The position numbers were made by a program, and so were the translations under genes. The notes under the pieces are model-generated. The model was not told the DNA's origin. It worked only from the letters and a program-made list of their open reading frames with translations, and made no database searches. A stretch of DNA of 64,000 nt, taken from NCBI GenBank assembly GCA_934047225.1, contig OW203983.1, positions 42,900,310 through 42,964,309 of the forward strand. The letters are read 5' to 3'. This DNA is from Ypsolopha sequella (taxonomy: Eukaryota > Arthropoda > Insecta > Lepidoptera > Ypsolophidae). This document shows, one piece after another, positions 21,529 to 33,349 of this stretch (its first letter is position 1; the number at the start of each line of letters is the position of its first letter).

Positions 21529-23253
21529 TTAACTGACTAAGCTGCAAGTTGCTCAATTTCAACTTTTTATTCTTCAATGTCGTGCGTCACATTTTACTTG
21601 TACAATTTTGCTCTATGTCCAGCTACAAACCTTATTATTTAGTTAAATTGTTATATATATATATTGTTTTCCAATTGGAAATTTAACTAAATCACTAACT
21701 AATTATTTAAAAGTTATTTTAAACCTATAACTTAAACATAAAAATATACTACATGCAAATACATACATAAATTCACAGATACATATATACAGACAAACAG
21801 TAGCATAGTCAGGAAGTCATTCAGAGAGAGGAGAGGTAATTTTTTTTTTAGATAATTACTTGACCCGCTCTAGGTAAACGCAACAGCTGTAACAAGCCAG
21901 ACGTTGACGTAAGTACCTGAAACTATGTAGATTAAGATCACGTAGAAGCAGAACATTTTCATAACAAAATGACGTGATTTTTTTTTTCAGTGCCTCTTTG
22001 TTTTTTTCTAAATTAAAGATACTGGTACCGATTCGGTGAAGCACATCTTAACTTATTTGACAGGACTAAACTAAATTTACGCATTTTGTCCTTGTCTTTT
22101 CGATAAAGAAAGAAAACGACAGGACGCTTCAAATAAGGTCAGTCCTGTCAAATAAGTAAAGACGTGTTATGCCGAATCGATACCATTGGTAAGCATTTTA
22201 TTTTTAAACTGAAAATGAAAATGAAAATTTCTTTATTTCAAAATAAGTTACCTAATTATTAAAACTCTAGTTCCCACAGAAAGTTTCCTTGTGTAGTGGA
22301 AACTAGGCTCCTCCCAATATATATTTAAACATAAAGAAATTTAGATGTTAATTTACAGTCTAATAAGCTTAATAGGTGAATCATATTTATATAATAAAAC
22401 AATATAAAACCTACTTATTTACATGAGTATGACATAAAGACATAAAGATACTTATTGTTAATAATGTACGACTTTGTGTTGTATTAGAGATAGTTTGTAA
22501 GTTGTGTGTGAAGGTGTGTAGTGTATATGTGTGTGAAATGAGTATGTGAGAGTAATATAATGACCATATATTATTATATCAAAAATATACCACATTCTTA
22601 CGAAAAGTAATTAATTCTGTAAGAAAAACAACAGAAAAATTCGGTTTTCGGTTGCCTTTTCACATTTATTTTTATGATAGATTTTTCAACTGTCAGTTAT
22701 AAGCCGTTTGGCTTAAGGGGCAGGTAGTCGCCAACGAACTTGAGTTGACCTATGTCGGCACGAATATCGAGAGGAACTATATTGAAATAACGTTCATACC
22801 AGCGCGCACTGCATTATGATGTCACTGGTTCTCCGGATAATTCCAAATAGGAGAAAATAAAACTTTTCACATAGACGCGATAGACAGAAAGAAATTTCCA
22901 CAAATAATTTTTCTTAGCAATATTTTCCTTGTATTCCTGGTTTCAAAGAAATAACCAATTTTACTTAATTTTAGTCTATAAACAGCTTGGCTTGAACAAT
23001 TTTCATTCTGTTTCTTATACGCGAGAATAATTTCCTTAAATGAAGTTTTTCATTGCTAACAATATGTAAATATTTATTTAATTTTATACATACGGCTTGC
23101 GGTGCAAGAGGTGCCTCAACACGTTGGTTGCGGCAGGGGGCTTTAATTATCCCCCAGCTGTATCCCCCGTGGTGCGTAGGGCTCAGATGTCATCGTTCTG
23201 TCTCTCGGGGGTGAAAAACTTACTTTTCGTGTTTAAGAAAGAGACACATATAT

Positions 23254-23518
23254 CAGTGGCGTGCACAGAACTTTTTTCCGGAAAAGCAATCAAAAGGTCA
23301 AGAACGACAATAAAAAAAATATAAAAAAAATTAAATAACACTTTGAAAAAAAAAACTTTGTATGAAAATGTTCACTCTAGGAAATTAAGGCAGTGCCTAC
23401 CCTGGCGTCATACAAACTTTTTTTTTCAAAGTGTTATTAAAAATTTTTCATATTTTTTTTATTGTCGTACTTGATCTTCTGATTGCTTTTCCGGAAAAAA
23501 GTTCTGTGCACGCCACTC
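23254..23518. mobile_element. hAT-type fold-back MITE with 8-bp TSD ACATATAT
   Basis: The element starts CAGTGGCGTGCACAGAACTT and ends GTTCTGTGCACGCCACT. The arms pair for over 100 bp (TTCCGGAAAAGCAATC, ACACTTTGAAAAAAAAA). ACATATAT precedes it at 23246-23253 and follows at 23519-23526. The last base is C where G is expected, a single mutation. There is no ORF. Confidence 0.85.
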
Positions 23519-23787
23519 ACATATATGTATGTTTTCATAGCGGGAATACAACATTTTTCTGATAAACTCAACCCAGGGAGACGAGTGTGTTTTGATCCTC
23601 TGTAAAACTGTTGGAGTAAAACCACGGTATAGATTAAGGGCGTACCGAGCGTTTGCCTTTGTCTCTATCTTTTTCTTTATGTGTATAGAGCAAAGAAAAT
23701 AACCAAACTTTTGCACTTTTTCCATGTTGTTCGTTGTTATTTTCATCATATTATTCTTAAATACAAAACGTGTATAAACGCTCCAGT

Positions 23788-23813
23788 TATCTATGAACTA
23801 TAGTTCATAGATA
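23788..23813. repeat. Perfect 26-bp palindrome without loop
   Basis: TATCTATGAACTA is followed directly by TAGTTCATAGATA. Local sequence is very AT-rich. The palindrome could extrude as a cruciform or be a TE target scar; no function is inferred. Confidence 0.85.
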
Positions 23814-24151
23814 TTAATTAATATAATTTATAAGAAAATAATAAGATAATAAAATAATAATAATAAATTATATAAAAAGTTATATAATTTTTAAGAAAAT
23901 CATCGTATTAAATTACTTATTTATTTAAAAAAGTAGGGAAAATGAGGAAAAAATTACTCGAAAAGAGGTAACTTTGCAAATTTATTATATCGAACCAACT
24001 TTATCAAATCGTGTTTCCATCGTGTAAACAGTCTAGTATATATACTCAATAATCTAAATATATTTCCCTACATTTTAATTTAATTATTTACTTTTTCAAA
24101 CAAGGGTTATAAAAACGTGTTTGTGAGTTTAAAAGCTCGGTACACTCTTAA

Positions 24152-24549
24152 GGCGATATGTGAAAGTTTTAGCTTCCCTGTTACTCCATATGCGAAAAAA
24201 CCCTCAGTGCGAGAGGGACGGATTCGTGGAAAAGTAGCAAAAAGTCAGTTTTTTATTAATAAAAAATGTACTAAAGTTGCTATCAAAATTTCGTTTAACC
24301 AGGTCCTAGATAATAATATATAATTGCAGTCCATATGTCATTCCAAATAGTCAAACCAGGAGAATTGGTGTCGAAAAAGACCTCATTTCAATAAATATTT
24401 CTATCGAGCCGAATTTCTCCAATCGCGTTTCTGTTTTAACAAATCCCTAGAAAAAGATTACAAAAATAATACACTAATTTATCAAAATAATACATTATTT
24501 ACTGAAGTAGATATGCAAGTTCTCAAAGTGTCTATTTTTTCCGTAGCGC
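24152..24549. mobile_element. TTAA-flanked non-autonomous element, copy 4 (reverse orientation)
   Basis: TTAA at 24148-24151 precedes GGCGATATGTGAAAG. The right end CCGTAGCGC is followed by TTAT, a one-base change from TTAA. The interior is the reverse complement of 12448-12865 with high similarity (CGAGAGGGACGGATTCGTGG, AACCAGGTCCTAGATAATA, CAGGAGAATTGGTGTCG). Confidence 0.6.
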
Positions 24550-24589
24550 TTATTATGTCTTCATATAAAACGGCTAAAACGCGCGCTAC

Positions 24590-25108
24590 CATATCTCGGT
24601 TCACGGTTCACACCTCATAGTAGGGGTGCGCCGCAGTTAAGTACGGAGAGTGTAATACGTCACTCGATTCCTGCGCATCTATGTCGGCAGCCCTAATGCG
24701 TGCGTCTGCCAAGGTCTGTTTCAAGGACACTGCCCCAGATGTAACCCCTCGGCTACAGCTTCAGGCTTCGAGAGGCGCGCCAAACGGTTTTTCTTGCGAT
24801 GGCGTCGGTGGAGAGAAAAAATGTATGAAGTTGTATAGAGCCGGCCATGGGTCGCCGCTCGCGCGTCTTGTCCGGCTTCGAGTGACTTGCGCTCTCGCGA
24901 CGGCGGTGTGCGGGGAGGCGGGCGGTTGAAACAGTGATCGAGTGCACAGGACGAACCTAGTGTTGAGCGCTTTGAGCGAGCGAGCTTGCTGTCAAAGGCG
25001 CTGACGGGTGTCATGGCAGGGCAAAACCCGTCGCAAAAACCTTCTGGAAGCGCAGCAAGAAGCGCTGCCAGAAGCCCTGGCGTTATACTGTTACTTATCT
25101 ATACTGTG
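24590..25108 (+). other. CpG-rich island with possible short coding first exon
   Basis: This is one of the most GC- and CpG-rich host-like stretches. An ATG at 25013 opens MAGQNPSQKPSGSAARSAAR, then SPGVILLLIYTV, and meets a donor-like GTAAAA at 25109. That could be the first coding exon of a membrane protein, but I recognise no family. A motif pair (GGCAGCCCTAATGCGTG at 24686 and TTTCAAGGACACTGCC at 24719) recurs at 30811-30871, so part of the region may be repeated DNA. Confidence 0.25.
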
Positions 25109-25317
25109 GTAAAATCATTGCATTTCTGTGCAGTAGGGGATCATTTAGGCACTCCGCGCAAACATTGCAACCCCATGCCGCGCCGCACGGAAATTAGGTC
25201 AAAATATCAATCAGCTGGGCTTAAGCTTCGGTCTGGCGATACCAACGCACAACATTGACGTTTTGACTGTCTGTAAATTAGCATTTCAAATTTTTTTAAT
25301 TTAAAATTTTTGGAAAC

Positions 25318-25492
25318 CTAGTTTTCAGAAACCAATGGAAACTTTGTGACGGCAACACACACAATACATAGGTAATAAGGTTTTGTTGAACAACTATTGA
25401 GTGAATTTTGAATTTAAGTGTTCTGTTTCGGATAATTAGAAAAAGGGCGGATTTTACACAGTGCGGCTCCGAAACCACTCTTAATATAACGT
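25318..25492. repeat. Half-copy of the fold-back element at 49093-49445
   Basis: AAACCAATGGAAACTTTG, AGGTAATAAGGTTTTGTTGA and AATTAGAAAAAGG occur in the same order as in the right arm of the 49-kb element. No partner arm is seen here. Confidence 0.6.
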
Positions 25493-25574
25493 TTACCTTT
25501 ATCGAAATGAATGTTTTTAATTACGCTAAAATGTTTCCATTTTTAAATAGGCTTACGAGGCAGAAACTGGTTGT

Positions 25575-25700
25575 TTTTAGGGTTCCATACCCAAAGGTTG
25601 CCAAACGGGATCGTATTACCAAGCCTCCGCTGTCCGTCTATCCGTCCGTCTGTCACAGGGGCTAGATTCGACCGTTATAGGTAGTCAGTTGAAATTTTCA
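25575..25700. repeat. Partial GGGTTCCATACCC...CCGTCCGTCTGTCAC repeat
   Basis: GGGTTCCATACCCAAAGG, CTGTCCGTCTATCCGTCCGT and CTGTCACAGG match the end of the family seen in reverse at 6709-7003. The rest is missing or too diverged. Confidence 0.55.
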
Positions 25701-26555
25701 CATTATACTTGCTACTATTGTACATGACGCAGACTATCAATAGATGATTTTAAGTCAATTAAAATGAAATATATAAGATGTCTATAATTAAAATAACTTG
25801 TACAAAGTAACTTTAAGACTAATAATAAATAGATAGTGTTTTGGTTTCGTTTGGGTTGCAAAATAAATATAATAATGAGCTATCCCACACACCGATTGGT
25901 CGACAGTAATAATCGGGCTATCTAGCACTGGTTAAAAGTGCAAATATTAAGATTTTCCAACACTATGACAAATGTATAAAAATAGCTTTAACAATTAAAA
26001 TTAGAGTGCATAACCAATAACAGGCAGACACAACATACTTAATTAAACAATAATAGTATTTTTGCTACATAAGTGAAACATGTTTCGCAAAACGTAAAAC
26101 TGCTAAAAAACTAATTAAAATTAAGGTAAAAAAAAAATAATACAATGAGAAAAATAATACTAAAACAAAATCTTAACAAAAAAGAACAAAATTAAATTGT
26201 TTCTTTCAGAGACAATAGATTCTGTTTGTAAACTCTGAAAGACTGAGAAAATATATCAATTTGGGCATCATGCAAGGCAAGTGTATTAAAAGAACGACAA
26301 GAAAGAAAGAAGTCTATTAAGAATGCTATAATGGCCAAGATTAGTCCTTGACTTTGCCAAGCCAAAAAGACGAAGCTTATTTGATCGACAAGGTACCCTA
26401 GGCCCTAGGTGTGTGAAGTTATATTTTGTCTAATAGTTGTGGACAATCAAAAATAATAGTACGATAATAATCGTTTCAAGGAAACCCTCAGCAAACGCTT
26501 TGCGTCAACGACGCCTCTATCTCAGATAACTCGATACGCGATACAGATATACCTG
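25701..26555. other. AT-rich region, no gene recognised
   Basis: Low-complexity AT-rich sequence with no supported exon. The part near 26210-26420 resembles non-coding LINE 3' sequence in style, but this cannot be confirmed by eye. Confidence 0.4.
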
Positions 26556-26789
26556 GTTACTTCTCTCCAATAGAGCACACACCATCAACGTCCTGAGCCG
26601 AGGTCCCCCAGCGGGGGGCCCTCAGCGATTGTTGATTAAAATTCCACAGGAGGTGAACGTTCTTAGCGTTCCCTCCTTGTTCCAGGCCACACGGCCGGCA
26701 GCATAGTAAGTCACACATGAAAAAAAAACGACCAAACGAGTCAGCAGGCAGGCCGTCATTACCGGAAACAGCAGAGTTCTGCGCCAACC

Positions 26790-27395
26790 ACTCCAACTTC
26801 ACGAAGAAGAAGTCCCATGGCAGCCCCACGTCAAAGAAGTGAAAAGTGAAAACTGTGCTTCTACCTTCAGACCTTCCTCTGCGTGCGAAGCTCGGAGTCT
26901 ACAAGACCTACTTGAGATCCCGCCTCGCGTACTCTGCGCCGCACTGGTGTACGCCTTCGTCTCGGAGACCAACAAAAAACGGCTCCAAGATCAAGAGAAC
27001 ATGGCCCTTTACACCATCGTTGGCGCGTTTCGCTACATGAGGAACGACACGATCGCGAGGGACTTGAAGATCGAGCACCTGGAAGACTTCGTCAAACGGC
27101 TTGCGGCGGGGATGTTTGTGCCATCATGGGCGACCCCAGACCGCCGCCCCACCTCCGGCCGACGAACCAGCACCGAACACGACGCGCGCCGCTCTTCACC
27201 GCATCACCCGCGTTCCCGCCACCCGCGCCCGCACCGCGCCTGACCATGCCACCCGCGCTGCGCCCGCTATAGCATTACATTTTAAAATTTGTCAGCTACT
27301 TTAGAATCACGAGTGTAATTTTGTTAACTTGGTCGATCTGGCCTAAATTTAGACTGCCACCAGGCAAGCCTGGTGACAGCCAAAAAAAAAAGATA
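26790..27395 (+). pseudogene. Jockey-like LINE 3' remnant with frameshift and A-rich tail
   Basis: One frame gives LRAKLGVYKTYLRSRLAYSA, followed by PHWC. A shifted frame then gives KRLQDQENMALYTIVGAFRY, then MRNDTIARDLKIEHLEDFVK. This is the standard jockey-group region after the RT (K..vY....rsrl.Yaap.w, rlq..qn..l..i.gap.yvrN..i.rdl). The switch of frame near 26960 shows a disabling indel. A GC-rich low-complexity tail (27130-27260) and a short 3' UTR end in poly-A near 27392. Confidence 0.7.
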
Positions 27396-28732
27396 AATCA
27401 GGATAAAAACACTATATAATTTGTTTGGATATGCTAAAAATAACAAAACTGAAGTAAAAAATAGTATAAAACACAAGAATATCAGAAGAGTACTAGGTAC
27501 GGCGGAACTTAGAAAATTAACACAAAAAAATACCTAGTCTATCTTGTTTTAGGATTTTGTTTTTGCAGCTTTAACGACGCTTGGCTTACGATATTATGGA
27601 TTCGAATTTGAATATTAAAACTAGTTTATAGGATCCCAGAAACTACAATTTTGCGGAAGTATTAATAACTTCTAGTCGAGAGAAAATATAATTTTAAGGT
27701 ATTAAAAGCAATCGTTATCTAGCTTTACATTAAGGAAGAAAATGATTGATTCAGAGTCTATTAAATGCCAGGCTAAAGATATAAAAACCTGATAGGGGTG
27801 TCTTTGTGACGTAGGTGTTGAAAGTCTTCCCACGGAGTAGTCAATCAAACCGTGATTGTCTTACGCCAACTTCTGGTATAACTCGGGAAACGTACCCCAC
27901 GTACGTGGTCCGTACCTTCGGCCTCAATTCATATGCGCAACCAAACAGGATGAAAAGGTGGCGCGCGGAAAATAGGAAAAATAAAAAAAAGACTGGACAA
28001 ACACTTAAAAAACCTGAAGGGTCGCTGTAAAGAAATAAAACAACAGCGTCAAGACATGCCTACGAAATCTGGGCAAGGAAATTAACGTATTGGAAACGGG
28101 ACAAAAGGGATTTTCAGAGAATGAAACCAAAAGTACACAAAACTTACCAGGAAATGAAGAAAAAACAGGCTTCCACTAGCTCTAGGGCAAATGTGCTCTG
28201 TTACGTGGATCCAACTAGATTTCAAATTTCATATTTTAATTTTCTGTGGCAAATTTTGCATTCCTTCTACGACGATACTCTTCGATATGAGAAAAATAAC
28301 AAAAAAATGTGACAACACATTCCAAATTTTTAAAATTTGAAAATTCAATAAAGAAATCAACGACAAAGTAAGACCAAAATAGATGAAAAAGGTTGAATAC
28401 CTGTAGCGAATGCTACACCGCGTACGCCCGTGCCACGAACATCAACGCCGCACCACCCGCGCCCGCACCGCACAAACAGCCAAAATTATGTATTTCATTC
28501 ATGGCTTGCACGCACCCAATACCCCACCGCCTCAAATTTATCATTGATAAATTTTATTTGACCACTTAAAAAGTTCAAGTACAAATTTGACTGGTGGTAC
28601 AAAGCTATAACCTTAGTTTTCATCGTCATGAATTTTAAACTACATTTCTAAATTGTTACTAAAATAATGTGAGCTCGTTTAAGTGAAATAATAAAAATAC
28701 CACCGTCAGAAGCAAAAGAGTTGTTTGAAAAT

Positions 28733-29868
28733 TGTAGCAGACAGAACACATACACGTCACTCATACCAGTCTGCCAGCGCGGTAGGCAACAACTAAATAA
28801 ATTGTAGCAGACAGAACACACACACATTATTTACACCAGTCTACCAGCGCGGTAGGCAACAACTAAATAAATTGTAGCAGAGAGAATACACACATACGTC
28901 GCTCACACCAGTCTGCTAGCGGAGTAGGAACAAATAAATAAACTGTAGCAGACAGAACACACACACATGTCACTTACACCAGTCTGCCAGCGCGGTAGGC
29001 AACAACTAAATTAATTATAGCAGACAGAACACACACATACGTCGCTCACACCAGTCTGGCCAGCGGGGTAGGCACAACTAAATAAATTGTAGCGGACAGA
29101 ACACACACACGTTATTCATACCAGTCTACCAGCGCGGTAGGCAACAACTTAATAAATTGTAGCAGACAGAATACACACATACGTCGCTCACACCAGTCTG
29201 CTAGCGGGGTAGGAACAAATAAATAAACTGTAGCAGACAGAACACACACACACGTCACTTACACCAGTCTGCCAGCGTGGTAGGCAACAACTAAATAAAT
29301 TGTAGCAAACAGAACACACATACGTCGCTCACACCAGTCTGGCCAGCGGGGTAGGCACAACTAAAAAAATTGTAGCGGACAGAACACACACACGTTATTC
29401 ATACCAGTCTACCAGCGCGGTAGGCAACAACTTAATAAATTGTAGCAGACAGAATACACACATACGTCACTCACACCAGTCTGCTAGCGGGGTAGGAACA
29501 AATAAATAAACTGTAGCAGACAGAACACACACACACACGTCACTTACACCAGTCTGCCAGCGCGGTAGGCAACAACTAAATAAATTGTAGCAGACAGAAC
29601 ACACACATACGTCGCTCACACCAGTCTGGCCAGCGGGGTAGGCACAACTAAATAAATTGTAGCGGACAGAACACACACACGTTATTCATACCAGTCTACC
29701 AGCGCGGTAGGCAACAACTTAATAAATTGTAGCAGACAGAATACACACATACGTCGCTCACACCAGTCTGCTAGCGGGGTAGGAACAAATAAATAAACTG
29801 TAGCAGACAGAACACACACACACGTCACTCACACTAGTCTGCCAGCGGGGTAGGCAACAACTAATTAC
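28733..29868. repeat. About 71-bp minisatellite, 16 units in a four-unit higher-order pattern
   Basis: Units begin TTGTAGCAGACAGAACACAC, contain ACACCAGTCTGCCAGCG and GGTAGGCAACAACTAAATAA, and are 70-74 bp long. Four variant types occur in fixed order: CTGTAGCAG/GTCACTTAC, CTCACACCAGTCTGGCCAGC, TAGCGGACAG/GTTATTCATACC, and ATACACACATACG/CTGCTAGCGG. The quartet of about 285 bp is repeated about three times after a less ordered start. The 69-codon minus frame at 29467-29676 is a by-product. Confidence 0.95.
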
Positions 29869-30590
29869 ATTTATTAGGTAGTTAAGTATTTTAAAGTTGT
29901 TTCCCCTTGAGCCCTCTCGGGTTTATTTTATACCGAGAACTTGTTGCGTTGCCCGGTGTACTGCCGAGCCAGTAGCTTTGTTGTTTAAATATAACTTTAT
30001 TAAAGGATCCACTTAGCTCAGTTACTTTAGTTTCAAGTTAAAGAGTTAAACTTGACGCTTAAGTGGATGTTTGGATATTGGAGATCCGTAAGAAAAGTTT
30101 TTGAACTGTAAACAATTAGGGTCGGACTAGTATTACAAAGGTTTTGGAAAGTCTTGAGGCGTTCTAAGTAATAGTAGAATTTCTTGAATATTTTAAGCCT
30201 TTCTTTTTATCTGACAACGGTTATACCGACTACAATAAAGCCAAAAGGGTTATATTTAATTTGAATTTGGGTACAGAATTCTAAAAAAGAAGTGAACCGA
30301 AAATAAAGACGCGGGTTTCAATTATTTTTTTTATACATCATATGACGAGTTATAGTGAATAAATAATTAACAATTAATGTGGTTAAAGAGCCAAGTAGGG
30401 CCTAAAACAAACAAAACATACAAATTTTCCTGAATGTACGGGTAGGTATCATAAACACGAAAGAGGAGATAAGAAATAATTAAATAAAACCCGAAGCCTT
30501 AGTCGTACCTTCCTCTCAAATAAGTATATTGTGTGTAACTGGGTAGGTAACTAGGCACAGTATAAGAAAAGGAAGCAGTATTATGTATTC
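29869..30590. other. Non-coding sequence next to the minisatellite, origin unknown
   Basis: It includes CCCCTTGAGCCCTCTCGGG and GTTGCCCGGTGTACTGCCGA, reminiscent of a transposon or LTR edge, but no boundary is verifiable. Nothing coding is supported. Confidence 0.35.
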
Positions 30591-30700
30591 ATAGAAACGG
30601 CCCGAAACGACGTGCTTCGAAATCTCGGGAGCTGTCGGCGGGCGGCAGTCGCAGTTGTGCCTCAGTCGTTGCCGCGATGACACTTGACATTGTAAGCCGC
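30591..30700 (+). other. CpG-rich segment with initiator-like motif and donor-like GTAAGC
   Basis: GGGAGCTGTCGGCGGGCGGC is followed by CTCAGTCGTTGCCGCG, where TCAGT matches the arthropod initiator core. An ATG at 30677 opens only MTLDI before a donor-like GTAAGC at 30692. It could be a promoter and first exon, but no independent evidence is available from the sequence. Confidence 0.2.
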
Positions 30701-31489
30701 TCCCGCGCATTTTTGTAAATTACGGCACGAAATTATAGAATATGTCGTGCATTGTATGGCTGTTTAAATTAAATAATGCGACAATTTAATATAGTATTAT
30801 CAAGTACGTTGGCAGCCCTAACGCGTGTTTAGGCACCGAGCGGCCGTAGGTATTGATTTCAAGGACACCGCCAACTTAAACAACTGTCTACTTCCTTATA
30901 CTGTGAACTAGGTAAGGTTATCATAGTACCTATACATTTATAAAACATACTCACGCCTATGTCTCAGAGGTTAGGGTTGTGATTGTTCGTTCATGCGACG
31001 ATGGTTATGTTTGGTCACGCCATTAAAATAATACATTCTGTTCTTCTGTCATACTTCAGGAAATAAGCCGGAAGATGTGGAAAAGTGGTGGAACAGCACC
31101 GATTTCAAAAATTCTTTATTTTACGTATTCTGTACTTACCCAGTTCATCCATTCACCTTTGCATTACCTCCAAAATTGAGAAAGTTAGGGGAGTTTGACC
31201 CTCAAAAAGTAGCTCTACTAAAAATTATATACTATTTGAAAAATTTCTTCTTTTATGGGTTAACTAGACCCCCAGGACATTTGTCACTATTAACTTATGT
31301 ATTACCTGCGAAAATGAGAGTAAGGTGGGTTTAAATCCCGTGGGTGGGTTTAAAAGCAGCTGTCGTAAATAAAATCAAAATTATTATTTTGCCTTGGAAA
31401 TGGATTCTAGGGGTTTTTTTAGTTACTTGTCATTAATCTGAGGATCTCATTGAAGAATTCCATATCCCAGTATGAAATTCGTGCCATTT
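30701..31489. other. Unrecognised AT-rich stretch
   Basis: Contains the motif pair shared with 24686-24735 and an 85-codon frame (31077-31334) without recognised domains. I do not call a gene. Confidence 0.4.
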
Positions 31490-31835
31490 TTGGATGAAAA
31501 TTACAATATCAAAATTCCAAAAATACAATTTGTGTATCAAATTGTAGATATTAAATAGTTGATTGTTAAAATATATGCTTTAACTATATTTACTGTCACT
31601 GATTTCGAGAAATCATTGAAAAACTACAAAAAAAATTATGTCTCCCCTTTATCTCCAAAACTGGTGGACCGAAAAATATGAAAAAAAATCAAGGTAATAT
31701 TTCCTTACGTAAAAATTAAAGAAAAATAAAGCGGTTGAGAAATTCACGAAAAAAAAATGACAGAATTACATTTTCTGTTCCCAAAATTGTCGAATTACGG
31801 AACCGTAGGTACGCGAGTCTGACTCGCTCTTAAGG
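31490..31835. repeat. Partial GCGAGTCTGACTCGC dispersed repeat
   Basis: AAATTGTAGATATTAAATAG, TCCAAAACTGGTGGACC, ATAAAGCGGTTGAGAAATTC and ACGCGAGTCTGACTCGC are shared with the 4015-4562 copy. The CCGTCCGT end is missing. Confidence 0.65.
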
Positions 31836-33345
31836 CGATTACCATCGCCACATTAGCAGCTCGATATTTGTCACTACAAATACCAACGGAAACGACATTG
31901 AAATAACGTTCATATCAGCGCGCAATGCATAGTGGCTGTTACGACGCTCGCTGCGTCCTTGAGAGGGCGAAATAGGAGAAAATTATACTTTTCACTTGGA
32001 CGTGATTACTCGATTGAATAATCTTATGTTATGTTTATAGCTATAAAGTTTATCTATTTATCAAAGCATAGATGAATTCAATCGGCCAAGCCACTCAGGA
32101 GCAGTAGGGAATTTGAGGTCAAAAAACACCATTCAGTAAAAAAATAAATTCATGTAGAAGTTGTGGTGGTATGAAAAAGAAAAATGTTGCATATATTGTC
32201 TAAGAGTTGATTATTCATAATACATTATTTCATTATTTTTGGTTTGGCCATAAACGAGGAGTAGGCTTTAGAAAGTACCCATTTGGCAATAGTAAGGCCC
32301 TTAACCGGGTAAATGCTGACAAATGTTCCTGGAGGTCTAGGGAACACGGAAAAGAAGAAATGTTTCAAATAGTGTAATTTTTTTTTAATGACAGAGACTT
32401 AATCGGTGTCATACCTCTCTAACTTTCTAATTTTCAGAAGTAATGCAAAGGTTAATGTGGATGAATCTTCCTGGGGATCTAGAGAACACGTGAAACAAAA
32501 TTTTTTTTAAATCGGTGCTGTTTCACTACTTTTGCACACTTGACACTTTTTCCCGGCTTATTTACTAGACTATCACGCTTGGCAGGCCAGCATCTAAAAC
32601 TAGCTTTATCTACTTCCATACTACGATGATAATATTCAACATCAAAAGCTGTTTTATGACTATACCTCCATTGTTTGTCCGATATTATAATATTACATTA
32701 TAACATTGCGATTCTGCGCGGTGATTGGCCAAATTTATTAAAACACCGCTAGATAAGCAATCAGAAGTAATAATGAGAAAAATCTGACCTCTTTTTTCGG
32801 TTTTAATAGCAAATTTATATGTAGAACAGGCAGGTATCAATATTTTAAATATTTATCAGATATTTAAGACGTGATCAAACGCAACCTGTTTTGTGTGACG
32901 AACTACTACCTAAACCATCCCAGAGGGTTAGACAAATTATGTAATATACACATAATCATGCCCATATTCCAGAGGAGTAAAGAAACTATATAATATACTC
33001 ACACCTATGTCCTAGAGGGGTAAATAAAACACAACAGATCTTCACCTGCGATGATTCTGTTATACAAGTTTGGCCTTTTCCACATTCATCAGATGTGTCG
33101 TAGAAGATTATATTTCCAGTGCTTTTGATCCTCTTCAGTCTATCACCAATTTAGTCCACATACGTTTTGCTCAGCTGCCCGTTTAAAACTTTTCTTCAAC
33201 TCGCACCACTAAATTTCTTTCGTCATATTTTCTTTTACACATCCCCTTTCTTATAAAGCCCATGAAGCTTTACCGAAAGCACTACATTTTCATACATCGA
33301 TGTTAACTATATTCTGCTCAAATACTATGTACACGAGTACTACGG
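31836..33345. other. AT-rich region with a segment shared with 22780-22890
   Basis: TATTGAAATAACGTTCATA-type sequence, CAGCGCGCA and AAATAGGAGAAAAT occur both here (31893-31990) and near 22780-22862, so a short dispersed repeat is present. The remainder shows nothing recognisable. Confidence 0.4.
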
Positions 33346-33349
33346 CAAC

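Noticed and set aside
24721..25014. 97-codon minus ORF over the CpG-rich island
   Set aside because: It is a frame kept open by high GC content; no motif and no splice logic.
26557..26829. 90-codon minus ORF
   Set aside because: It is antisense to the region immediately preceding the jockey-like RT remnant and most likely belongs to that element.
28733..29868. Cysteine-rich secreted peptide on the minus strand (29467-29676)
   Set aside because: The frame follows the minisatellite periodicity, and neighbouring units shift it.
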